Shown here piece after piece: positions 23,464 through 31,669 of a stretch of 40,746 nucleotides of DNA. Numbering within the stretch: position 1 is the first letter of the stretch; each line of letters starts with the position of its first letter. Where the stretch lies: positions 1-40,746 of the forward strand of contig JAJKIR010000210.1 in assembly GCA_021154325.1 (NCBI GenBank). The letters run 5' to 3'. The stretch comes from Gemmatimonas sp. Lineage in GTDB: Bacteria; Gemmatimonadota; Gemmatimonadetes; Gemmatimonadales; Gemmatimonadaceae. Under the pieces are notes generated by a model. The model was not told where the DNA came from and searched no databases. It saw nothing but the letters and a program-made list of their open reading frames with translations. The position numbers and the translations under genes were made by a program.

Positions 23464-25029
23464 TCAGGGAGCGCTGGCGACTCCGCCACGGCCTCCGCGA
23501 CCCGCACCTTTGCGCCCGAGCAGGGTGACGTCGCTGCCGAGCCCGAAATAGAGGCCGGTCACTGTGTTCTCAGGCGTGATTTCGAACTTGATGAACGCCG
23601 GGGCCGTCGGGGCCGTGAGCGGCAGCAGCCACTTGAAGTTGTTCGCGTTCCAGTACTCGAGCGGCGCGTGGACGTCGGCCCGGGCAAGCTCGAGGTGGCC
23701 CTCCTTCACGGAGACGGTCATCTCCCCGTAGAGACTGTCGGCGTAGGTACCCGCAAATGCCGAGAGCGGAATCGACGGCTGGGCGTTGGCCGGGTGGCCG
23801 GCCAACTGGACAGTCTGGAGTGAGTCCGCTCGGCGGCGCTGATTGCGCGAGCGCTCGTACGCTTCCCCGCTCCAGTCCTTCATCGGGGCCCCCAGCTCGC
23901 GGTCGAAGACGTACTCCTCGAGCAGCATCGGAAGCGCCGCGCCCTGCATGTTGCTCAACACCACGACGCCAACCTTCTTCTCAGGCAGCATGCCGACGGC
24001 GGCGGTCATGCCGAGGGTATTTCCGCCGTGCTGCCAGGAGAGCTGATTGCGGAAGTCCTCGACCATCCAGCCCATGGCGTATGAGCTGAAACGCTTCACC
24101 GAGGCGGTGTCCTCACGGGCACCGGCGCCAGCGCCCATGAGAATCTGCGGCGTGTGCGTCTCTCGCAGGGCGGCATTGCTCACCAGGCGCTTGCCCGCGA
24201 CGACACCGTCGTTCAGCTGGAAGCGCAGCCACTGCGCCATGTCCACCGCGCTCGACAGGATCGCGCCGGCCGGCGCGATGTTCTCGGCGTCGAACGGCGG
24301 TTTGACGTAGACGGTGTCGTGATCGACTCCATGCGGCGCGGCGACATTGGGATTGGCGAGTCCGCGCGAGGTGGCGACGGTGGACGTCATGCCTAACGGG
24401 ACGAAGATGCGCTGCCGAACCTGGTCGTCCCAGCTGCTGCCCGTGGCCTTCCCCACCGCCTGGCCGGCCGCAAGGAACATCATGTTCTGGTACGAGTAGC
24501 GCGAGCGAAAGGGCGATTCCGGCTTGAGAAAGCGAACACGATGCAACACCTCGTCGCGTGAGATGCCGGAGCCGAGCCAGGCGAGCTCACCGCGTGCGAT
24601 ACCGGTCCGGTGCGAGAGCGCGTCACGGAGCGTGACCGCTTCGTTCGCGACTGCATCGTACATCCGAAATTCGGGCAGGTACTGCGTGAGCTTGTCGTCC
24701 CAATGCATCTTGCCGTCGCTGACGAACATCGCGACGAGCGTCGCCGTGAACGCTTTCGAGCTCGACCCGATCTCGAAGAGCGTGCGTTCGTTGACCGGCG
24801 CGCGACTCTGCGCGCTGAGGATGCCGAATCCCTTCGCGTAGATGACGGAGTCATTGCGCACGATGGCGATGCTCAGTCCGGGAATCTTCCACGTCTGCAT
24901 CGCCTTGGCGACGTAGGTGTCGAAGCCGGGGTATGGTTCCCTGCTCTGCGCAGCCGCGGTGCGCACAGTGGCGAAGCCGACAATGGCGACGTAAAGCCAC
25001 ACGGCTGGACGGAGGCGCGTCATTCTCAT
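23464..25029 (-). CDS. Exported serine hydrolase, class C beta-lactamase/penicillin-binding fold
   Basis: A 521-residue secreted protein with signal peptide (cleavage likely after ATVRTAAAQ). The three active-site motifs of this fold are present: SxxK as SSSK (S89, K92), YxN as YQN (180-182) and HGG (334-336) in place of KTG. After the catalytic domain, a C-terminal beta domain (about 405-505, DUF3471-like) and a glycine/arginine tail follow. Such proteins are peptidases or esterases as often as beta-lactamases; drug resistance should not be assumed. The ATG at 25029 overlaps the stop of the preceding gene (ATGA) and starts the signal peptide; ATG 25023 is an alternative. Confidence 0.88.
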   Translation of the reverse strand: MRMTRLRPAVWLYVAIVGFATVRTAAAQSREPYPGFDTYVAKAMQTWKIPGLSIAIVRNDSVIYAKGFGILSAQSRAPVNERTLFEIGSSSKAFTATLVAMFVSDGKMHWDDKLTQYLPEFRMYDAVANEAVTLRDALSHRTGIARGELAWLGSGISRDEVLHRVRFLKPESPFRSRYSYQNMMFLAAGQAVGKATGSSWDDQVRQRIFVPLGMTSTVATSRGLANPNVAAPHGVDHDTVYVKPPFDAENIAPAGAILSSAVDMAQWLRFQLNDGVVAGKRLVSNAALRETHTPQILMGAGAGAREDTASVKRFSSYAMGWMVEDFRNQLSWQHGGNTLGMTAAVGMLPEKKVGVVVLSNMQGAALPMLLEEYVFDRELGAPMKDWSGEAYERSRNQRRRADSLQTVQLAGHPANAQPSIPLSAFAGTYADSLYGEMTVSVKEGHLELARADVHAPLEYWNANNFKWLLPLTAPTAPAFIKFEITPENTVTGLYFGLGSDVTLLGRKGAGRGGRGGVASAP

Positions 25030-25457
25030 GATGATGTGGGCGCCGCGTCGGCCGGTGACCCGGATTGGAGCTCGGCAATGCGCTGGCGCGTGTCGTCGTC
25101 CATTACGATCCCCTCGTACGCAAGGGCGAAGAGCAACATCGCACGCCGAGCGCACCTCTCCGCCCGCTCCGCGTGGCCCATGGCGTGTTGCCGCCGCCAT
25201 TCCAGGTAGACAACCTCGGCGAAGAAGGCGCACTTGGGACGATCGAGCTCACCCGCGGTGAAGAGCAGCGGTCGCAAGCTCGGCTCATCGAGCGCGATGA
25301 CAAAGGACAGGTCGACGCCGCCCTTCAACGCGGCCTGCTCCAGGTCACGCCCCGCGTCCGCATTCTTTCCCTCGAGCAACAGGCGACGCACGCGCGCGAG
25401 GACGAGCCCCATCTGGGCGATCATGCGAAGGACGTAGTCCTCACGCTGCATGCTCAT
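25026..25457 (-). CDS. Small helical protein, DUF6483-like, unknown function
   Basis: A 143-residue, probably cytosolic, all-helical protein: MSMQREDYVLRMIAQMGLVL then repeated amphipathic helices with TPR-like spacing (GHAERAERCARRAMLLFALA). The opening resembles proteins of the DUF6483 type as I recall them; this is a weak assignment. It is wedged by 4-base overlaps between an exported cytochrome/monooxygenase-like protein and an exported serine hydrolase, so it is co-translated with both although it has no signal peptide itself. The start ATG at 25457 was chosen from the ATGA overlap; a second ATG lies two codons on. Confidence 0.72.
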   Translation of the reverse strand: MSMQREDYVLRMIAQMGLVLARVRRLLLEGKNADAGRDLEQAALKGGVDLSFVIALDEPSLRPLLFTAGELDRPKCAFFAEVVYLEWRRQHAMGHAERAERCARRAMLLFALAYEGIVMDDDTRQRIAELQSGSPADAAPTSS

Positions 25458-26881
25458 TTGCCTTCGGGCTTGAGCCGCCGGCTGTTCACGCTGTACAGGA
25501 TGCCGGTGTACTGCATCTCCTCCCACGTCTGGTCGCCCCAGTGGACCGTAGCGGCCGGGTCGGGATTGTTCTCGTTCTCGGCCGAGTTGTCGTACCATGC
25601 CCGAGCGACGATGCGCGCGCCGGCGGGAACCTCGAGCGGCTTGGCGAAGAGATAGTATGTCTGCCAGTTGAAATCGTACTTCGGCACGTCGAGGATCACT
25701 TCCGACGAGCCGTCGGGCCTAACGAGCGTATACTGCCAGCGCTTGCCGCGCAGATGCGTGTGCGGCAAGAGCCCGTAGATCTTCACCGGCTCGTTGAAGC
25801 CCAACGTCGACGGGATCATCACGTCGCTCGCACCCGGTGGAATCGTGAACTGGCCGTTGAAGAACGCCGTGGCGATGATCTGCTCCGCGGGCGGCTGCTT
25901 CGCGAAGCGGAAGCCGATCGCGGTGCGGTCCATGCGCTCGTGCCCCTTCGCCGTGTAATGCAACTGGAACGTGAGAATGGAGCCGGCGCGGATGCGAAGG
26001 GCCGTGCCCTCGGGCAAGGTCAACACATTCGTGCCGACCGCGGTGCTCCCGATGAGCGCACCGAGCCGGCGCGGCGGTGCGTGCGTGGTATCCTTTCGCG
26101 GCGGATCGTCGAGCTTCGCGGTGGAATCGAAGACGAGCACCGGCTTCGGTGCGGGGGGCCGGGCTGCGGCGGGAGCGCCAGCGGGCGCGACGCTCGATGC
26201 GACCGCGGCGTTAGGCGGCGGCCCCTCGGGCGGCCGAGCGTAGACGAGGACGTGATGCACGACGTCCCGTGCGCCCGGCATGATCTCGATTGCCTCGACC
26301 CACTTGTCTTCGGTGAAGTTCGTCGGCACCTGGAAGTACATGTACTCCACCGTGCCGCGTGCCGGGACGTGAAACGGCTCGGGCATCTCGACGACGGCAT
26401 CCGGAGTCCCGATCTCCCACCCGCTTGGGAAGCTCGGCGCGGGCGGCATACGCGTGGCATCGCCTAACGGCGCGCCCGTCGCGATCCAGCGGAGGATGGT
26501 GCGCTTGTCGGCATCGGAGATGCGGCGCTCGTTGCGGAATGTGCCCGGAGGCGCCACTGCGTGCCACGGCGGCATCTTGCCCTCGTGCAGGACGTCGGCG
26601 ATGTCCTTGAGGCGCCCTTGCACCGTGTCGAAGTTGAGCATCGAGAACGGCCCAATTCCGCCCGGCCGATGGCAGGTGACGCAGTTCTTGTAGAGGATCG
26701 GCGCGACGTCGGCGGCGTAGGTGATGCTGTCGGCTCCGAGACGCGGTGCTGCGTCGAGCGACGTGAAGTTCCGCGGGCCAACGACGAGAATGATCCCGGC
26801 GACGGCGATCGTGGAGGCAACGGCCAGGCGGGCGCGGGCCACGCGGCGATGAGTGCCTGACGAGGAGCGAGCGCGGTGCAT
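25454..26881 (-). CDS. Exported cytochrome c / copper monooxygenase-like fusion protein
   Basis: A 475-residue envelope protein. An N-terminal membrane anchor (about 19-35, VASTIAVAGIILVVG) precedes a single-haem cytochrome c-type domain with CVTCH (residues 67-71) and a downstream methionine ligand candidate in KMPPWH. The remainder resembles the two-domain copper type II ascorbate-dependent monooxygenase fold: VVHHVLVY (H209, H210), LHYT (H308) and LPHTHLRGKRW (H374, H376), all plausible copper ligands. An Ala/Pro-rich linker (about 222-250) divides the halves. The ATG at 26881 has a GGAG ribosome site 8 bases upstream and yields a proper anchor; a GTG 19 codons earlier is rejected. Substrate unknown; a haem-copper redox role is inferred. 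Confidence 0.85.
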   Translation of the reverse strand: MHRARSSSGTHRRVARARLAVASTIAVAGIILVVGPRNFTSLDAAPRLGADSITYAADVAPILYKNCVTCHRPGGIGPFSMLNFDTVQGRLKDIADVLHEGKMPPWHAVAPPGTFRNERRISDADKRTILRWIATGAPLGDATRMPPAPSFPSGWEIGTPDAVVEMPEPFHVPARGTVEYMYFQVPTNFTEDKWVEAIEIMPGARDVVHHVLVYARPPEGPPPNAAVASSVAPAGAPAAARPPAPKPVLVFDSTAKLDDPPRKDTTHAPPRRLGALIGSTAVGTNVLTLPEGTALRIRAGSILTFQLHYTAKGHERMDRTAIGFRFAKQPPAEQIIATAFFNGQFTIPPGASDVMIPSTLGFNEPVKIYGLLPHTHLRGKRWQYTLVRPDGSSEVILDVPKYDFNWQTYYLFAKPLEVPAGARIVARAWYDNSAENENNPDPAATVHWGDQTWEEMQYTGILYSVNSRRLKPEGK

Positions 26882-26928
26882 CGAGGAAGCTCCGGCGAGG
26901 AAAGGAGGGAGAGGGCTGCCAAGTATAC

Positions 26929-26964
26929 GACAATTCACGGCAGGAGCGACAGGCGTGACAATTC
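26929..26964. repeat. Direct repeat GACAATTC x2 in a divergent intergenic region
   Basis: GACAATTC at 26929-26936 and again at 26957-26964, start-to-start 28 bases, in the 108-base gap between the divergent genes starting at 26881 (minus) and 26990 (plus). The bases after each copy are also similar (ACGG / CGCG). It could be a regulator binding pair, or chance. Confidence 0.4.
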
Positions 26965-26989
26965 CGCGGATATAGAAGTCTCTCCGGCA

Positions 26990-27610
26990 ATGTCACGCCC
27001 GGTCATCGTCCCCGTCATCATGGTCGCCATCGCCGTCGTCGGACTGGCGGGTGCGTTCACGACACACCGGAGCGACGGCCGCGCGCAAAAACTCCGCGAT
27101 CGCGCCGCGCGGGACGACAGTATTCGTCGCCAGGTCGCCGCTCAGCACGACTCGGAGATCACCCAGAAACACGCTGCAAGTGCACCCGCGTGCCCCCGGG
27201 AGCCACAGGACGTCTCGGCATGGGGAGCCGCGACGCAGGAGAGCTTCCCGGTCGTGGTGCCGGTGGTGCCGGACTTCACGACGGAGCTCGACCAGCGTGG
27301 TGACGTGGGCCGGTTGAGCTTTCGTGGCGATGATGACGAGAGCTACGCTGTCTCATACGGCCCGCGCGCGACAAGCGTCGCGGACTGGCCTCAGTACGAG
27401 CTCGTGGCGGAATGCGCCGACCTCGCCGACGTCATGCCGGGAACGATTCAGACGGCGCGCGAGAAGCAGGGCGGCAGTTTCACGAAGGTCGTGTTGGCCT
27501 CGTATCGCCTGCCGGATGGCAACTTCGTCTCGTTCCATGGCACGACGCGCGACGTCAACCGACAGGCTTTGCTCATCACCGCCGCGCACCACATGCGCCT
27601 CAAGCGGTAG
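26990..27610 (+). CDS. Membrane-anchored or exported protein, unknown
   Basis: A 206-residue protein with an N-terminal hydrophobic segment (VIVPVIMVAIAVVGLAGAFT, residues 4-23) followed by a charged linker and a soluble domain of mixed beta/alpha character (DFTTELDQRGDVGRLSFRGD; SFTKVVLASYRLPDGNFVSF). I recognise no family. The ATG at 26990 places the hydrophobic segment at the start; the open frame extends upstream 38 codons with no signal. It is a single gene, divergent from the cytochrome gene and convergent (12 bases apart) with the L,D-transpeptidase. Confidence 0.7.
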   Translation: MSRPVIVPVIMVAIAVVGLAGAFTTHRSDGRAQKLRDRAARDDSIRRQVAAQHDSEITQKHAASAPACPREPQDVSAWGAATQESFPVVVPVVPDFTTELDQRGDVGRLSFRGDDDESYAVSYGPRATSVADWPQYELVAECADLADVMPGTIQTAREKQGGSFTKVVLASYRLPDGNFVSFHGTTRDVNRQALLITAAHHMRLKR

Positions 27611-27622
27611 ACCACACCTCGG

Positions 27623-28438
27623 CTAGGGCAGTGACCACCTGACGCGCAGCCGATCGTACTCGCTCCGCGGTAGTTGAACGAGAACCGGCAGCGACTCCGG
27701 CCGCAGCCATGCGAGTACCTCGAGCATCGCACTCGAGCCAAACGCGGTGCAGCCCGACGTGTTCCCTTCTGGTCCAGGCCAGATGTGGAGGAAGATGCAC
27801 GAGCCGCCGCCGATCTGCTGGCCGTTCGCGTTATGCTCGACGACCACGCCGAGCCGGTAAAGCGAATCCGGGCGATGCATGTCTTCTGCGCTACGCCAGT
27901 CGATGCGTGATACGCGATCGCTGAACAGCATCTGGTTGTAGTGCAGCGAGGCTGGATCGTCGACGCACTTGTATGCATCCGTCGCTTGCTCGTAAGGCAT
28001 CTCGATCCACGAGAGCGAATTCCGCGGCGCGTAGCCGAAGGTCGATGACAGGCGAAAGACACCAGCAGGAGAGCGATTGTCCCCTTCAAGCTTGACTGGT
28101 CCGGGCTCGCCCGGGCTTCCGATGCCGTGCAGGCCATCGCCCCAACCGAGTCCGGAGGCGCCAACGACAACGGGCACCTCGCTTCCCACAGCGCGCCACG
28201 AGGCGCGGACGCCGTCGCGCTCGTAGCGGCGCATGACACCCGGAACGGCAGTCCAGTCATCCGTGACGACGACGAGCAATTGCAGCGATCTGTTGGTCGG
28301 TGCGACGTCGGCTGCCGCGGAGACTATTCGCCGCGTGCTGTCTGCCGCACGCGGCGATGGCCCGGTGCTGACGCTGCGCGTCTGACACGCGGCAAGTCCA
28401 ACGACGATGAGCGCTGGCGCGACGCGCAGCAGTTGCAT
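27623..28438 (-). CDS. L,D-transpeptidase-like (YkuD) lipoprotein
   Basis: A 271-residue protein with a lipoprotein signal (VVGLAAC, lipid cysteine C18). The second half carries EGDNRSPAGVFRLSSTFGY and the catalytic H (FLHIW, H218) and cysteine in NTSGCTAF (C230), the pattern of the COG3786 branch of YkuD/ErfK L,D-transpeptidases, which cross-link or edit peptidoglycan in the periplasm. The canonical arginine after SxGC is replaced by A/F (SGCTAF), as in several members of this branch. The ATG at 28438 follows a GGGAGA ribosome site by 4 bases. It lies 13 bases after the epimerase gene, probably one transcript. Confidence 0.85.
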   Translation of the reverse strand: MQLLRVAPALIVVGLAACQTRSVSTGPSPRAADSTRRIVSAAADVAPTNRSLQLLVVVTDDWTAVPGVMRRYERDGVRASWRAVGSEVPVVVGASGLGWGDGLHGIGSPGEPGPVKLEGDNRSPAGVFRLSSTFGYAPRNSLSWIEMPYEQATDAYKCVDDPASLHYNQMLFSDRVSRIDWRSAEDMHRPDSLYRLGVVVEHNANGQQIGGGSCIFLHIWPGPEGNTSGCTAFGSSAMLEVLAWLRPESLPVLVQLPRSEYDRLRVRWSLP

Positions 28439-28451
28439 GTACTCTCCCGTT

Positions 28452-29597
28452 TCAACGTTTCGATGCGTGCCATGCCGCGAGCACGGCACGCTCACGCTCA
28501 GCATCGATGCCGGCGCTCTTGAGCATACGCGCTTGGGCCTCGGCGGTCGACGCGTTGAACCACTCGAGTGAGTCCACGGCCGTGACCGCCAGCGGACGGA
28601 AGGTGAGGCCGGCAGCGCGTGCTCGGGAGTTGGACGCGTTGGCACCCGCGTAGTCCGGATCGCTGCGGGGAATCCATGTCGGCATGTCGCCCCACGGCCC
28701 AACCTTGTGCGCGGCGAGGAATTCGGCCGGTACCCAGGTGAACGACAGCTCGCGCGTCCCGTCGAAGGCGCCACGGATGCCGTACAGCTGTTCCGCCATC
28801 GTCATCGGCGACGCGGGTCCGGCGGCATTGAACGTACCGGTCGTCCCATTCTCGACGGCACGAATGGTCCATTCGGCGAGATCGCGGGCGTCGATGACCT
28901 GCACGTGATCGAGCCCGTCGCCCGGCGCGAGGATCTCCCCGCCCTTCGCGATGCGATACGGCCAGTAGGTGAAGCGAAATGAATCGTCGCCAGGGCCGGC
29001 GATGAGCGTTGGACGAATAATCGTCGTGCGGCTTCCGAACCACTTCGTGGCCTCGCGCTCCGAGGCGACTTTCATCGGACCGTACAACCCCTCGATGTCC
29101 TTGATGAGGTCCTGCATGGTTACGGCGAGCGGATCTCCCTTCGTGTACTCCATTACCGGCGACGACTCGTTCACCTCTGTCTGTCCCTTCGTGGCGTACA
29201 CCGAGATCGTGGAGATGAAGACGTAGTGCTTCGTTCTGTCCTTCAGGACGTCGGCGACGTCCTTTACCCAGAATGGGATCGACGTCGGATTGTCGATCAC
29301 GGCGTCCCATTCCTTGCCCTTGAGCTGATCCAGCTGATGAAGGTTGCGGTCGCCAATCAGCTCGGTGACTCCCGCTGGCAGACGGTTGTTGTGCCGGCCC
29401 CGATTGAAGACCGTCACCTTGTGGCCACGGGCGAGCGCGTAGCGCACCTGGAACGGCCCGGTGAGGCCAGTGCCGCCGAGGATGAGCAGGTTGAGGCTCT
29501 TGGGCGCCGGTGGAATCGTTAGGCGACGGTGCAGGCCGAGGGCGAGTGCGCCTCCGGTGAGCGTGGCGTGACGCAGAAAATCACGACGGTCGGTCAT
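28452..29597 (-). CDS. Tat-exported NAD-dependent epimerase/dehydratase-like protein
   Basis: A 381-residue extended-SDR-fold protein preceded by a twin-arginine export signal (RRDFLRHATLTGGALALG, residues 4-21). The Rossmann loop GGTGLTG (41-47), VFNRGRHN, YVFISTISVY (125-134) and a YGPMK motif (Tyr-x3-Lys) are visible, so cofactor binding and chemistry seem preserved. Folded export with bound NAD(P) is what a Tat signal implies. The ATG at 29597 starts the Tat signal exactly; an ATG six codons earlier is possible. Homologues of this exported type occur in soil bacteria; substrate is not known, though pairing with an L,D-transpeptidase hints at cell-envelope sugars. Confidence 0.87.
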   Translation of the reverse strand: MTDRRDFLRHATLTGGALALGLHRRLTIPPAPKSLNLLILGGTGLTGPFQVRYALARGHKVTVFNRGRHNNRLPAGVTELIGDRNLHQLDQLKGKEWDAVIDNPTSIPFWVKDVADVLKDRTKHYVFISTISVYATKGQTEVNESSPVMEYTKGDPLAVTMQDLIKDIEGLYGPMKVASEREATKWFGSRTTIIRPTLIAGPGDDSFRFTYWPYRIAKGGEILAPGDGLDHVQVIDARDLAEWTIRAVENGTTGTFNAAGPASPMTMAEQLYGIRGAFDGTRELSFTWVPAEFLAAHKVGPWGDMPTWIPRSDPDYAGANASNSRARAAGLTFRPLAVTAVDSLEWFNASTAEAQARMLKSAGIDAERERAVLAAWHASKR

Positions 29598-29789
29598 TGC
29601 GAGAGCCCCTGGCAACGAGATGCGAGAAGCTATGCCGCGTCGCCCGGCGACAGCGACGCGGCCGCGGTATTTCTTACAAATCCTGAATGCATCACGCGGC
29701 CTTCCCGTCGCCGCCGCGATGAGCGATGTTCGACGGCGCCTTCAGCAACAGTCGCCTGTCGTTCCCTAGCCCGACGGAATACACCATTC

Positions 29790-31643
29790 ATGCGCCCGGC
29801 ACCCGTCGTCCTCGGTCTTGTTTTCCTCGCTGTGGCTTCGGCCGCGGCGCAACGCTCCGACTCGGTCGCGGCTCGTTATGCAAAGAGCGAGCTCCGCATT
29901 CCGATGCGCGACGGGACGCAGCTCTTCACGGCGGTCTACCAGCCCCGGGACACGTCGCGGCGGTACCCGATCATGATCACGCGCACGCCGTACAGCGTTG
30001 GACCCTATGGGCCAACCGCGTACCCACGATCGCTCGGACCGTCGCCTGCGTTCATGAACGAAGGGTTCATCTTCGTCTACCAGGACGTGCGCGGGCGGTA
30101 CATGTCGGATGGCGACTTCGTGCACATGACGCCATGGCGCGGCATGGCCGGTGCCCGAGCCACCGACGAGAGCACCGACGCGTACGACACGATCGACTGG
30201 CTCGTCACGCACATTCAGCACAACAACGGCCGCGTGGGCATCTGGGGCATCTCGTACCCGGGCTTCTTCACCGCCTCGTCATTAGTGAATGCTCATCCCG
30301 CGCTCAAGGCGGCGTCGCCGCAGGCGCCCCAGGCGGATTGGTTCCTCGGCGATGACGTTCATCACCACGGCGCCTTCCTCCTCGCCAGCGCCTTCGACTT
30401 TTTCATTACCGCTGGTCTCGCCAGGCCAAGGCCCACGACGGAGCATCCCGGCCGCTTCGACTTCGGCACCGACGATGGCTACGCGTTTTTCCTTGCGATG
30501 GGCCCACTCGCCAACGCCGATCGCCAGTATCTCAAAGGAAGAGCGCCGTTCTGGAACGACATGATGGCGCACGGCACCTACGATGCCTTCTGGCAGTCGC
30601 GCCGAGTTGCGCCGCATCTCCGTGACGTCAAGCCAGCGGTGCTGACGGTGAGTGGTTGGTATGACGCGAACAACTTGCACGGTGCGCTCCTCGTGCACGA
30701 CGCGATCGATCGGCAGAGTCGCGGGACGTCGAACCGCGTCGTGCTCGGGCCGTGGTCGCACGGACAATGGAGTCGCGGCACTGGTGAGGCACTTGGCGAC
30801 CTGCGCTTTGGCTCGCGTACGAGCCAGTACTTTCAGGACAGCATCCAATTTCCATTCTTCAAACACTATCTCGAGGGCGGTGAAGATCTCGATCTCGCCG
30901 CGGCTACGGCGTTCGAGACCGGCGACAATCGGTGGCGGACGTTCGACTCGTGGCCACCCAGGGCGGCGACACCGCAATCGCTCTATCTGCACGCGAACGG
31001 CAGGTTGTCGCTCGTGGCGCCAACGCATGACGAGGGCAATGCCTTCGATCAGTACGTGAGCGATCCAGCCACTCCGGTTCCCTTCCTCGAGCGACACGAC
31101 ACGGGGATGAAGCCGGACTACATGGCATACGATCAGCGCTTCACGTCTACGCGCCCCGACGTGCTCGTCTATCAGACGGAGCCGCTCGCGGCGGACCTGA
31201 CGATCGCAGGCTCGGTGCGGCCGACGCTGTTCGTCTCCACGAGCGGTACCGATAGCGACTGGATCGTGAAGCTGATCGACGTCCATCCGGACTCGGCCGC
31301 CGGTGACCCGACTACCACCGCGACCTCAAGCGGCTTTCAGGAGCTCGTCCGCGGCGACGTCATGCGTGGGAAGTTCAGAAACAGCTACTCGAAGCCCGAA
31401 GCGTTCGTCCCAGGCAAGGTCGAACCGGTGAGCTTCGGCATGGATGACGTGCTGCACACCTTCAAGAAGGGCCACCGCATCATGGTCCACGTGCAGAGCA
31501 GCTGGTTCCCGCTGGTCGATCGCAACCCACAGAAGTTCGTGGACATCTATCGGGCAAAGGCCGGGGACTTTACCAAGGCCACGGAACGCGTCTACCACTC
31601 GACGCTGCAGCCGTCGCGTCTGGAGTTGCCGGTGCTGCCCTGA
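29790..31643 (+). CDS. Exported CocE/NonD-family hydrolase (X-Pro peptidase/amino-ester hydrolase type)
   Basis: A 617-residue secreted alpha/beta hydrolase. Signal peptide MRPAPVVLGLVFLAVASAAAQ. The catalytic triad is evident: serine in GISYPG (S155), aspartate in GWYDANN (D292) and histidine in GPWSHGQW (H324). VYQDVRGRYMSDGDF is the family oxyanion-region motif. The C-terminal jelly-roll domain (about 420-615, ending LQPSRLELPVLP) is complete. Closest in style to alpha-amino-acid ester hydrolases and S15 dipeptidyl peptidases; exact substrate unknown. ATG at 29790 gives the signal peptide; the upstream open frame is shadow. Confidence 0.93.
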   Translation: MRPAPVVLGLVFLAVASAAAQRSDSVAARYAKSELRIPMRDGTQLFTAVYQPRDTSRRYPIMITRTPYSVGPYGPTAYPRSLGPSPAFMNEGFIFVYQDVRGRYMSDGDFVHMTPWRGMAGARATDESTDAYDTIDWLVTHIQHNNGRVGIWGISYPGFFTASSLVNAHPALKAASPQAPQADWFLGDDVHHHGAFLLASAFDFFITAGLARPRPTTEHPGRFDFGTDDGYAFFLAMGPLANADRQYLKGRAPFWNDMMAHGTYDAFWQSRRVAPHLRDVKPAVLTVSGWYDANNLHGALLVHDAIDRQSRGTSNRVVLGPWSHGQWSRGTGEALGDLRFGSRTSQYFQDSIQFPFFKHYLEGGEDLDLAAATAFETGDNRWRTFDSWPPRAATPQSLYLHANGRLSLVAPTHDEGNAFDQYVSDPATPVPFLERHDTGMKPDYMAYDQRFTSTRPDVLVYQTEPLAADLTIAGSVRPTLFVSTSGTDSDWIVKLIDVHPDSAAGDPTTTATSSGFQELVRGDVMRGKFRNSYSKPEAFVPGKVEPVSFGMDDVLHTFKKGHRIMVHVQSSWFPLVDRNPQKFVDIYRAKAGDFTKATERVYHSTLQPSRLELPVLP

Positions 31644-31669
31644 GGCGCTCGCGCTACTGACTCTCCGAT

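Noticed and set aside
26882..26989. Possible promoters around TATACT (minus) and TATAGA (plus)
   Set aside because: No -35 box at an acceptable distance on either strand, so only the repeats were reported.
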